Source of the DNA: DATMBL01 sp050735975
GTDB lineage: Bacteria; Desulfobacterota; Binatia; UBA9968
NCBI GenBank assembly: GCA_050735975.1
Contig: JBOHVS010000186.1
Span: 1-17,797, forward strand
Length of the DNA: 17,797 nucleotides
Reading direction: 5' to 3'
In this document: piece by piece, positions 1-7,254 of the stretch
Numbering within the stretch: position 1 is the stretch's first letter
How the letters are laid out: each line of letters begins with the position of its first letter
The notes under the pieces: generated by a model
Database searches by the model: none
Told to the model about the DNA's origin: nothing
The model's input: only the letters and a program-made list of their open reading frames with translations
Position numbers and translations under genes: made by a program

Positions 1-269
1 TGTTCAACTGCCCTCACACGGGCGTGGCACTGGCCGCGCTGCGTAAGCTCGCCAAGCGAAAGATCATCCGCTCGCACGAACGGGTCGTCGTCATCTCGAC
101 GGCCAATGGCCTCAAGTTCGCCGAACAGAAGATCGCTTATCACGGCGGCAAACTGGCGGGAATCCAGCCAACTCAAGGCAACCGTCCGGTAGAGTTGAGC
201 GCCGACACAAAACACATCGCCGATGCGATCTCGCATTACGTCGAGCGCATGCGGCTTCTCGACCAGTAA
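1..269 (+). CDS. thrC: Threonine synthase, C-terminal fragment (5' truncated by window edge)
   Basis: About 88 residues of the C-terminal end of a PLP-dependent threonine synthase, which converts O-phosphohomoserine to threonine in the cytoplasm. The frame is open to the left edge. Its first visible residues are FNCPHTGVALAALRKL, followed by a segment reading VVVISTANGLKFAEQKIAYH. These match the conserved end of the threonine synthase family (a CPxTGVAL loop, then an STAxGLKF motif). A GTG at position 24 could be mistaken for a start, but the homology runs upstream of it, so this is a truncated gene and not a small one. The stop TAA overlaps the ATG of the next gene by one base, so the two are translationally coupled. 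The family call rests on remembered motifs only. The catalytic lysine lies outside the window. Confidence 0.8.
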   Translation, partial: FNCPHTGVALAALRKLAKRKIIRSHERVVVISTANGLKFAEQKIAYHGGKLAGIQPTQGNRPVELSADTKHIADAISHYVERMRLLDQ

Positions 270-1534
270 TGGATGCCCGCCCGACCAAGAATCGCGGTGA
301 GACCCCCGCTCCGGCAACGCAAACAGGGAGCGCTGCTCTCTCTCCGTCCGGCCCTCGCGAGGGTGGGCGCGGCATCGGCACCCTGGCCGTGCACGCCGGC
401 GAGCCGCGGCCAAAGTTCGGCAACGCGCTCGCCACACCGATCATGCAGACCGCGACGTACACGTTCACCGACACCGGGGAGCTTCGCGACCACTTTGAGC
501 GACGCATCGAGCGCGAGGAATATGGTCGCTACGGCAACCCGACTCAGCGGATCGCCGAGCAAAAACTGGCGGCGCTTGAAGGCGCCGCGGATTGCTTGCT
601 TTTCGCCAGCGGCATGGCGGCGATCACCACGACCTTGTTCGCCTTATTGTCGCACGGTTCGCATGTGGTCGTAACAGACGACTCTTACCGCCGGACCCGG
701 CAGTTTCTTACCCAAGTGCTGCACCGCTACGGAATCGAGGTATCGGTGGCGCCTGCGGGCGACTATGAAGCGATTGAGGAGGCCATCCGCCCGACCACGC
801 GCGTACTGGTCAGCGAGTCGCCAACCAACCCATATAACTATATCGTTGACCTCGAGTGTTTCGCCGACATCGCCCGCCGTCACCGCGTGAAAACGATCAT
901 CGATGCCACGTTCGCGACGCCCTTCAACCAGCGGCCGCTAGAATTCGGCATTGATCTGGTTCTGCACTCCGCCACGAAATACCTCGGGGGGCACAACGAT
1001 CTGCTCGCCGGCGCGGTCCTCGGGTCAGCCGAACTCATGGATGGAATTCGCGCTTTGCAAGCCGTCACCGGCGCGATCGTAGATCCATTCGGCGCCTATC
1101 TCCTGGTTCGGGGTTTGAAGACATTCGCGCTGCGAATCGAACGGCAGAATGCCAACGCGCAAGCGCTCGCCGAGTTTCTGGCGGCGCATCCGCGGGTCAG
1201 CGCCGTGCACTACGCCGGTCTGCCGACTCATCCCCAGCACGAGGTGGCGCGGCGCCAGATGCGGGGGTTCGGCGGCGTCGTGTCATTCGAAGTTGCCGGC
1301 GATCTTGAGACTGCCTCCCGGGTGGTGGACGCGTGCCGCATTCCTCAGATCGCGCCCTCGCTGGGAGGCGTCGAAAGTCTGATCGAGCAGCCTGCGCTGA
1401 TGAGTTTTTACGAGATCACGACCGAGGAGCGGCTCGAGATCGGGATCAAGGACAACCTGATCCGCTACTCCGTAGGCATCGAAGACGCGGAGGACCTCAT
1501 CGCCGATCTCGCCGCCGCCCTCGAATCTGCATGA
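269..1534 (+). CDS. Cystathionine gamma-synthase-like PLP enzyme (Cys/Met metabolism family)
   Basis: A 421-residue trans-sulfuration enzyme of fold-type I PLP proteins. It probably joins an activated homoserine with cysteine to give cystathionine, the first committed step to methionine. Visible landmarks are YGRYGNPT near 85-92, ASGMAA near 113-118, SESPTNP near 182-188, and the PLP lysine K237 in HSATKYLGGHND. The C-terminal segment (EQPALMSFYE, then GIKDNLIRYSVGIEDAEDLI) resembles plant cystathionine gamma-synthase more than the usual enterobacterial MetB. The first 35 residues or so are a low-complexity Pro/Gly/Arg-rich extension. The ATG at 269 overlaps the threonine synthase stop, which supports this start, though a later start cannot be excluded. 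An O-acylhomoserine sulfhydrylase or cystathionine lyase remains possible because these subfamilies share all of these motifs. Confidence 0.88.
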   Translation: MDARPTKNRGETPAPATQTGSAALSPSGPREGGRGIGTLAVHAGEPRPKFGNALATPIMQTATYTFTDTGELRDHFERRIEREEYGRYGNPTQRIAEQKLAALEGAADCLLFASGMAAITTTLFALLSHGSHVVVTDDSYRRTRQFLTQVLHRYGIEVSVAPAGDYEAIEEAIRPTTRVLVSESPTNPYNYIVDLECFADIARRHRVKTIIDATFATPFNQRPLEFGIDLVLHSATKYLGGHNDLLAGAVLGSAELMDGIRALQAVTGAIVDPFGAYLLVRGLKTFALRIERQNANAQALAEFLAAHPRVSAVHYAGLPTHPQHEVARRQMRGFGGVVSFEVAGDLETASRVVDACRIPQIAPSLGGVESLIEQPALMSFYEITTEERLEIGIKDNLIRYSVGIEDAEDLIADLAAALESA

Positions 1535-1694
1535 AGCCTACGGCAAGCCGGCCGTGCTCTTCCCCTTTGTTCACTTTCCGAAACCCGGACGCGACGGAGT
1601 TTTTCACAGGTCCTTCGACCGTCCGTTTTCTCTTGCGGTCAACGGGAGTTTGTGCCAGGTTTACCCGCGTAAATCGAAGAGCGAAGTCCTTATT

Positions 1695-2483
1695 ATGACG
1701 CCCTACATCCAGGCCAGGGACATCACGCTGACTTTCAGACCCAAGAACCGTGACCCGGTGACGGCCCTGCGCGGGTTTGAACTTGAGGCCGGGAAGGGCG
1801 AGTTTTTAAGTATCGTCGGCCCTTCCGGATGCGGCAAGAGCACCTTCCTCAATGTCCTTTTGGGTCTCATCAGGCCGGATCGAGGCATTCTCCAGTTGAA
1901 TGGGAGACAGATCACTGGGCCCGGCGAGGAACGGGCCATGGTCTTCCAGGAGTTCGGACTGCTTCCCTGGAGAACGGTGGTAGCCAACGTAGAGCTGGGG
2001 CTCGAACTTAAAGGAGCAGAGATTACTTCCAGGCGACAGCGAGCGAGTGAACTCATCAAGATGGTAGGCCTCAATGGATTCGAAAGCCATTATCCCCATG
2101 AACTCTCCGGCGGAATGAAGCAGCGAGTCGGTTTGGCCAGAGCGTTGGCTACCGACCCGGAAGTCCTGCTTATGGACGAGCCGTTCGCGGCTCTGGACGC
2201 TCAGACGAGAGACCTAATGCAAACCGAGCTGCTGGAGATTTGGGATCGAGCCAAGAAGACGGTGCTGTTCGTCACCCACAGTATCGAAGAGGCCGCTTAT
2301 CTGTCGGACCGCGTCATCGTCATGACCGCCAGGCCCGGCCGGACCAAGAGCATCATCAGTATCAACCTGCCGCGGCCGCGGGAATACGAGATGCGGCTTT
2401 CCAACGAGTTCAACGACATCAAGGCAACGATCTGGAACACATTAAAAGAAGAGTTGCTTACCCGGTCCGTAAATGACGCTTAG
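1695..2483 (+). CDS. ABC transporter ATPase, NitT/TauT (SsuB/TauB) type
   Basis: A 262-residue ATP-binding subunit that powers an importer for a small, usually anionic organic or sulfonate-like solute. In order it shows Walker A GPSGCGKST (residues 42-50), Q-loop Q85, the ABC signature LSGGMKQ (137-142), Walker B VLLMDEP (157-163) and switch histidine H195. It stands at the usual length for this family. The open frame extends 47 codons further upstream to 1554, but that part is non-homologous and falls in the intergenic gap. The ATG at 1695 places the start directly before the conserved ARDITLTF strand, so it was chosen although its ribosome-binding site is weak. The 3' end overlaps the first permease by 11 bases. 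Substrate unknown. Confidence 0.93.
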   Translation: MTPYIQARDITLTFRPKNRDPVTALRGFELEAGKGEFLSIVGPSGCGKSTFLNVLLGLIRPDRGILQLNGRQITGPGEERAMVFQEFGLLPWRTVVANVELGLELKGAEITSRRQRASELIKMVGLNGFESHYPHELSGGMKQRVGLARALATDPEVLLMDEPFAALDAQTRDLMQTELLEIWDRAKKTVLFVTHSIEEAAYLSDRVIVMTARPGRTKSIISINLPRPREYEMRLSNEFNDIKATIWNTLKEELLTRSVNDA

Positions 2484-3261
2484 AGCATTCTACCAGGAAC
2501 ATTACAGGGCGATTTTCGGAACGCTTTCGGTCCTGGGCTTGGTTCTGGTTTGGGAGCTGGCCCTTACCTTTCTGATTCCGTTGAATCCCTTTTTTTTCAC
2601 CAAGCCCTCGCTGATCGCCGTCGCATTTAAAGAACAAATCCTTCAAGGCGCCCTGTGGGGCGACCTGGCGATCAGCAGCCGGGCCTTTCTCTGGGGCTTC
2701 AGCTTTGCCGTCCTCCTCGGCATACCGATCGGAGCTTTCATGGGGTGGAGACGAAGGGCTGAATACACGCTCGATCCCTTTTTCACCGTCCTATACGCCA
2801 GCCCGCTCGTCGCTTTAGCCCCTTTGATCATTGTTACGTTCGGCGTCGGGCTTCTGGCCAAATCTGTTCTGGTCTTCGTGCTCTCCATCTTTCCCTTCAT
2901 CTTCAACACCTTCGCAGGCGTCAAATCGACCGACCGTTTGCTCATCAACGTGGTTAGATGTTTCGGCGGCAAGGAGAAGGATCTTTATTTCAAGGTCATC
3001 TTCCCGAGCACGCTGCCCTACATCGTGGCGGGGGCCAGAATTGCAATCGGGAGAGGCCTGGTCGGCATCATCGTGGGAGAATTTTACGCGGCATCCGAAG
3101 GCATCGGTTTCGCCATCTCCCGCTTCGGCGACACTTACAGACTCCCTGAGATGTTCGCCGGCATCTTGGTCTTGATGATCGCCGCCGTAGGCCTGACCGA
3201 GGGCATGAGAAAACTGGAAGCGGTCCTGGCGCCGTGGAAGAGCACGCAGGAGACGCGATGA
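2473..3261 (+). CDS. ABC transporter permease 1, NitT/TauT (SsuC/TauC) type
   Basis: A 262-residue inner-membrane permease of the binding-protein-dependent transport family. The N-terminal helix lies around residues 14-36, with further hydrophobic segments near 71-91, 105-127, 130-150, 183-205 and 225-245. The coupling (EAA-like) loop that docks on the ATPase is visible around residues 160-190, reading VVRCFGGKEKDLYFKVIFP and ending in GARIAIGRGLVGIIVGEF. The ATG overlaps the end of the ATPase gene and the TGA overlaps the next permease in an ATGA junction, so the three genes form a translationally coupled unit. Together with the second permease it probably forms a heterodimeric channel. The transported compound cannot be inferred from it. 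Confidence 0.92.
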   Translation: MTLRAFYQEHYRAIFGTLSVLGLVLVWELALTFLIPLNPFFFTKPSLIAVAFKEQILQGALWGDLAISSRAFLWGFSFAVLLGIPIGAFMGWRRRAEYTLDPFFTVLYASPLVALAPLIIVTFGVGLLAKSVLVFVLSIFPFIFNTFAGVKSTDRLLINVVRCFGGKEKDLYFKVIFPSTLPYIVAGARIAIGRGLVGIIVGEFYAASEGIGFAISRFGDTYRLPEMFAGILVLMIAAVGLTEGMRKLEAVLAPWKSTQETR

Positions 3262-4058
3262 ACCGGCTGGTTACTTTCTATCTCGAACGAGAGCACTACA
3301 TCCTGGGCTGGGGCTTCATCCTGCTTCTTATCCTGGCATGGGAATCAACGCCCCATTTGGTCACGCTGCCCAGGGGTCTATCCTTGTTCTTCACCACGCC
3401 GTCGCGAGTCATCGAGGCTGCTTACGAGCTGGTCGTGGAGAACCGGATCCAGCACCATTTTTATGTGAGCGCGGTCGAGTTTCTTTTGGGACTGGGCCTC
3501 GCCATCGCGGTGGGCCTGCCGCTGGGCCTCATTACCGGCCGCTCTAGGATCATCGATGCTATGGTCGATCCCTTCGTGACCGTTTTCAACGCCACCCCCA
3601 GGCTCATTTTTTTGCCGCTGTTCATCCTATGGTTCGGCATCGGCATGTGGTCAAAGGTCATGATCGTCTTCATCGGGGCCGTCTTTCCCCTGTTGATCAA
3701 CACCTACGAAGGGGTAAAAAACGTCGATCGCGTGCTGGTCAATGTGGTCCGCTCGTTCGGCGCCAACGAGTGGCAGGTTCAGAAGTTGGTCGTCCTACCG
3801 AACTCCGTGCCCTATATCATCGTCGGATTGCGCCTCGCCATCGGTAGGGCGATTCTCGGGGTCGTCGTCGGGGAATTTTTCGGCGCCAGCGAGGGGCTGG
3901 GTTTCATGATCGCGGCCGCCGCGACCAACTACAAAGTGGATGTGGTGTTCGTCGGCGTCACGATTTTTATGGGGTTTTCCTTGATTCTCACGCTTTCGGT
4001 CAAGAGAATCGAAAACAACCTCTCCCGCTGGCGGCCTGAGGAAACCAAGACCTTTTAG
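3258..4058 (+). CDS. ABC transporter permease 2, NitT/TauT (SsuC/TauC) type
   Basis: A 266-residue permease paralogous to the preceding one, with the same plan: an N-terminal helix (about 15-35), a central permease domain, and a coupling loop around residues 164-192 (NVVRSFGANEWQVQKLVVLP, then GLRLAIGRAILGVVVGEFFG). The frame is open from 3234, but the ATG at 3258 is preferred. It forms an ATGA overlap with the upstream stop and has a well-placed AGGAG five bases upstream. Two non-identical permeases in one NitT/TauT cassette suggest a heterodimer, whereas many such cassettes carry only one permease gene. It is followed by a short convergent gap to the binding-protein gene. Confidence 0.92.
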   Translation: MNRLVTFYLEREHYILGWGFILLLILAWESTPHLVTLPRGLSLFFTTPSRVIEAAYELVVENRIQHHFYVSAVEFLLGLGLAIAVGLPLGLITGRSRIIDAMVDPFVTVFNATPRLIFLPLFILWFGIGMWSKVMIVFIGAVFPLLINTYEGVKNVDRVLVNVVRSFGANEWQVQKLVVLPNSVPYIIVGLRLAIGRAILGVVVGEFFGASEGLGFMIAAAATNYKVDVVFVGVTIFMGFSLILTLSVKRIENNLSRWRPEETKTF

Positions 4059-4079
4059 CGCGTCTTGCGAACGGATCCC

Positions 4080-4119
4080 GGCAGGTCAGCGAGGCGGGAA
4101 CAGAACCCTGCCTCCTGCC
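4080..4119. terminator. Possible hairpin between convergent permease and binding-protein genes
   Basis: An outer stem GGCAG/CTGCC (4080-4084 with 4115-4119) encloses an inner stem GAGGCGGG/CCCtGCCTC (4091-4098 with 4106-4114, one bulged T). It lies in the 83-base gap between two genes that end facing each other, where a bidirectional terminator would be expected. There is no T-tract on either strand, so a classical intrinsic terminator is not shown. Confidence 0.25.
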
Positions 4120-4141
4120 GACTGGTTTCTGCGGACTCAGG

Positions 4142-5167
4142 TCAGGGATTCGACGGCTTCTTTCCCATCTCCTTCAAGACCTCGTTGAGCAGATCCCGGG
4201 CCACGAACTGTTCCAGCTCGGGCAGCGGCTTACCGGCCGGCCAACCGAGTTCGGGCGTTGCTCTCGACTCAAAGAGAGCTTTAATCAGCTTGGGGGAAAG
4301 ATCGGGTCCGTAGGCTGTGGAGACCTGCTTGTAGATGCCTTCCGCGACCGTCGCGTCGTCGATTTCGAAATACTTCCGGATCACCTCGATGGTGCCCTTT
4401 TTATTGGTTCTGATGTAGTCGTTCGCTTTGGCGATGGAGCGGATAAACCGCTTGACGGTATCGCGCTTGTCTTTGATATTGTCTTTATGGGTCAAAAAGC
4501 TTCCGCCCAGCCGCGGAATATAGTCGCCCGTTTTTAACAGAACTTTCATGCCTTCCTTTTCCGCTCGCGCGGCATGCGGAAAGGAGAGAGCCCCTCCCTG
4601 AATCGAGCGGTTGATCATGGCCGCAATACGATCCGGCTCTCCTGTGAACGCGATAACCTTGTAATCTTTGCCCGGCTGCATCTTGAAATGTTGCCCCAGC
4701 GTGATGACCATCTCGCTGTAGTCCGCCGAACCCGGCCGCCCCAGCCCGATCGTCTTCCCTTTCAAATCCTCGATCCGTTTAATATCCGGCGTGGTGGTAA
4801 GCGTCCATTGGGAAATCAGCGACTGCCCCACGATAAACACCAGCGGCGCGCCTTTAAGCATCGCCTCGGAGCCTCCTCCTGGAATCGGAACGAAGTCGAT
4901 TTCCTTGGCGATCCCAGCCCGAACCAAAACGCCGCCCGTTGAAGCGATGAAAGAGGCGTTGAGACCTTCCTGTTTGAACATTCCCTTGTCCATCGCGACG
5001 TAAGAGGGAATATGGAAGCCGCTTCCTCCCGTGGTTCTTCCCACTTTGATGTTGATTCCTTGTGCCGGGGCGGACGCGCTCGAAATCAATACAGTGAGGG
5101 TTATAAGCCCGGCCGCGAACCCGGTCCTTATTTCTTTAAGCCATCGAAAAGCAGTGCTCATTTGCAT
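4142..5167 (-). CDS. ABC transporter periplasmic substrate-binding protein, SsuA/NMT1-like
   Basis: A 341-residue exported solute-binding protein. From the chosen start, residues 1-35 are a signal peptide: basic RWLKEIR, then hydrophobic FAAGLITLTVLISS, with a likely cut after APA. The mature part follows the NMT1/SsuA pattern: a first strand INIKVGRTT, then IPSYVAMDKGMFKQEGL, DFVPIPGGGSEAMLKGAP, and IEDLKGKTIGLGRPGSAD. The open frame reaches 5320, but the ATG at 5167 has a GGAGAGAGG stretch just upstream and starts the signal peptide; an ATG two codons later is an alternative. The gene faces the permeases tail to tail and is divergent from the ThDP-enzyme genes. It most likely supplies the specificity of the ABC importer. 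This superfamily covers sulfonates, nitrate, thiamine precursors and aromatic acids, so the ligand is unknown. Confidence 0.9.
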   Translation of the reverse strand: MQMSTAFRWLKEIRTGFAAGLITLTVLISSASAPAQGINIKVGRTTGGSGFHIPSYVAMDKGMFKQEGLNASFIASTGGVLVRAGIAKEIDFVPIPGGGSEAMLKGAPLVFIVGQSLISQWTLTTTPDIKRIEDLKGKTIGLGRPGSADYSEMVITLGQHFKMQPGKDYKVIAFTGEPDRIAAMINRSIQGGALSFPHAARAEKEGMKVLLKTGDYIPRLGGSFLTHKDNIKDKRDTVKRFIRSIAKANDYIRTNKKGTIEVIRKYFEIDDATVAEGIYKQVSTAYGPDLSPKLIKALFESRATPELGWPAGKPLPELEQFVARDLLNEVLKEMGKKPSNP

Positions 5168-5459
5168 ATCCTCTCTCCTATCACACAGCGCCGAAATCGG
5201 CGAGCCTGGACCCGGATGCGCCTTTGGATCGGTTTTCTTCCGGGCACAGGTCCATGCTCTCAGCGAAGAAATAAAAAATATAACTTCACATTCCGAAACG
5301 CAAGAGATTTTCCTCCGCATCGCCTCAGCGATGTAGTCACTTCACGCTTGGGCGAGTGGCAGTTGACAAGTGCGGCATGGACGACTTAGAAGAAATCGAA
5401 GAAATCAATCGGACGCTCGCCGAGGTGTCGGGATCGGCAGGCAGAAAGGGATATATCAC
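5168..5459. promoter_or_regulatory. Divergent control region between binding protein and first ThDP-enzyme gene
   Basis: A 292-base gap from which two genes are transcribed in opposite directions. For the plus strand there is a perfect TTGACA at 5363-5368, but the hexamer 17 bases on (TTAGAA, 5386-5391) is a poor -10. For the minus strand an AT-rich island at 5271-5283 contains TATATT (5282-5277) with TTGCGT 15 bases upstream, shorter than ideal spacing. A palindrome, CGCCGA-AA-TCGGCG at 5189-5202, sits in the binding-protein leader about 22 bases before its start and could be an operator. All calls are by eye. Confidence 0.35.
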
Positions 5460-7175
5460 ATGGCGAAGATTACACTCAACAACGTTACAGTCGCCGACGC
5501 CTACATGGCCTTGCTTGCCGACCGGGGGGTCGATTACTGGTTTGCCAATGCCGGGACGGATTTTGCTCCCGTTGTCGAGACTTTGGCGAAGGCGCAAGTA
5601 TTGGAAACGAAAATTCCAACGCCTGTCACCTGCCCGCACGAGAATACCGCCATGCACATGGCCATAGGCTATTTCCTGGTTACAGGGAAGCCGCAGGCGG
5701 TCATGGTGCACGTCAACGTCGGCACCGCCAACGGGATGAACGGCTTGCTCAACGCGGCGCGGGGCCACGTGCCGGTTCTGTTCACGGCGGGCCGAACACC
5801 CACCAACGAAGATGGTTTGGCGGGACATCGCAGCCTCGATATTCATTGGACCCAGGAGATGTTCGATCAAGCCGGAATGCTTCGCGAGTCGGTCAAGTGG
5901 GACTACGAGCTGCGCAACGGCCAACAGCTCGAAACTGTCGTCGACAGGGCGCTTACTATCGCCAAGAGCGAGCCCATGGGCCCGGTCTATCTTTCTCTGC
6001 CGCGGGAAGTGCTGGCGCAGACGATGAATGAATTCACTTACACCACTCCGTCGCGTCAAAATCCGGCCGCTCCGGCGTTTCCCAACGGCGATGCGGTCGA
6101 AGAGGTGGCGGCGCTGCTCGCTGGCGCCGAAAATCCGTTGATCATCACCAACGCGGCCGGTAGAGACCCGAAGGCCTGGTCGGCGCTTGCCGACTTCGCC
6201 GAACGGTATGCTATTCCCGTGATTCAATATAGAAACCGCTACATGTCGATTGCCAGCAACCACCCCATGAATTTAGGCTATGGGTTAAATCCGCTGCTCG
6301 AGAACGCCGACGTGATTCTGGCGATCGACGTCGCCGTGCCGTGGCTGCCGGCCAGCGACAAGGTGCGCGATGACGCGAAGGTCATTCACATGGGCCCCGA
6401 CCCTCTGCACGGATACGTGCCGGTTCGCGGTCACCCCTGCGATATCGGATTGGCCTGCGCAACCGCCGAGGGATTGCGCGTGCTGAACGAAACCATGGCC
6501 GAGCACGAAGCCAGGGCAAAGACCCGCATCGAAAAGCGCCGCGGGTTGATCGCCGATAAGTGGAAGACGATGCGCGAAGGCTGGCGCAAGAAGCTGGAGT
6601 CGGTTAAGGGCCAGACGCCGATCCATCCCGGGTGGATCACCCACTGTATCAATGAGATCAAAGGCGATGACACCATCGTGATCAAAGAATCGCCGCTGAT
6701 GCCGGAGTTCATCGATTTCTCTCGGCCCGCGACTATGTTCAACGCCGGCGCCGCGTCGGGGCTCGGCCACGGCTTGGGTTGCGCTCTGGGCGCCAAGCTG
6801 GCCGCGCGCGACCGGCTGGTCATCGGCACTCACGGGGACGGCTCGTATATGTTTGGCAACCCGATCTCGGCTCATTACGTCGGCGCCGAGCTGGAGCTGC
6901 CCGTGTTGACGGTGCTCTTTAACAACCAGCGGTGGCAGGCGGTGCGCCGGGCAACCGTGGGACTCCATCAAGACGGCTACGCGGCCAAGAGTAAACGGCA
7001 GCCGATCACGTTCCTGGACAGCATCGCGAATTACCACAAGGCCGTGGAGGTCGCCGACGGCTACGGCGAGAAGGTCACCGATCCGGATGATGTGATGCCG
7101 GCACTCGAGCGCGGTCTCAGGGCGGTGACTGTCGAGAAACGCCAGGCGGTCATCAATGTCATCTGTTCCGCATAG
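5460..7175 (+). CDS. Thiamine-diphosphate-dependent enzyme 1 (acetolactate synthase/benzoylformate decarboxylase superfamily)
   Basis: A 571-residue ThDP enzyme of the IlvB-like superfamily with the three usual domains. The N-terminal pyrimidine-binding domain carries the activating glutamate E61 in CPHENTAMHMAIGY. A central domain spans about 205-340. The C-terminal pyrophosphate domain has the metal/ThDP motif G459-D-G-S, closing at N488-N489. Where acetolactate synthases have a GPG-type loop, this protein has VHVNVGTANG (about 83-92). The frame is open 30 codons upstream, but the ATG at 5460 starts the conserved domain and has an AAAGGG about ten bases upstream. The next ThDP gene starts 79 bases after its stop, suggesting co-transcription. 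It probably decarboxylates or carboligates a 2-oxo acid in the cytoplasm. Acetolactate synthase itself is unlikely because no regulatory subunit gene is nearby. Confidence 0.88.
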   Translation: MAKITLNNVTVADAYMALLADRGVDYWFANAGTDFAPVVETLAKAQVLETKIPTPVTCPHENTAMHMAIGYFLVTGKPQAVMVHVNVGTANGMNGLLNAARGHVPVLFTAGRTPTNEDGLAGHRSLDIHWTQEMFDQAGMLRESVKWDYELRNGQQLETVVDRALTIAKSEPMGPVYLSLPREVLAQTMNEFTYTTPSRQNPAAPAFPNGDAVEEVAALLAGAENPLIITNAAGRDPKAWSALADFAERYAIPVIQYRNRYMSIASNHPMNLGYGLNPLLENADVILAIDVAVPWLPASDKVRDDAKVIHMGPDPLHGYVPVRGHPCDIGLACATAEGLRVLNETMAEHEARAKTRIEKRRGLIADKWKTMREGWRKKLESVKGQTPIHPGWITHCINEIKGDDTIVIKESPLMPEFIDFSRPATMFNAGAASGLGHGLGCALGAKLAARDRLVIGTHGDGSYMFGNPISAHYVGAELELPVLTVLFNNQRWQAVRRATVGLHQDGYAAKSKRQPITFLDSIANYHKAVEVADGYGEKVTDPDDVMPALERGLRAVTVEKRQAVINVICSA

Positions 7176-7254
7176 GGCCTTAAGCAAGGTTGTCATTTTG
7201 AAAGCAGCCTGCTCAGGGTCCGACCGTCCAACGATATCAGGGGAGGGGATTTCA

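Noticed and set aside
1554..1694. Extended N-terminus of the ABC ATPase
   Set aside because: The 47 extra residues lack family similarity, and the ATG at 1695 sits exactly where the conserved domain begins.
5356..5667. Frame beginning near MDDLEEIEEINRTLAEVSG upstream of ThDP enzyme 1
   Set aside because: The first part looks helical and acidic, but the frame runs out of phase into the enzyme gene, has no ribosome-binding site and overlaps the TTGACA promoter-like element. A short leader peptide cannot be excluded but is not supported.
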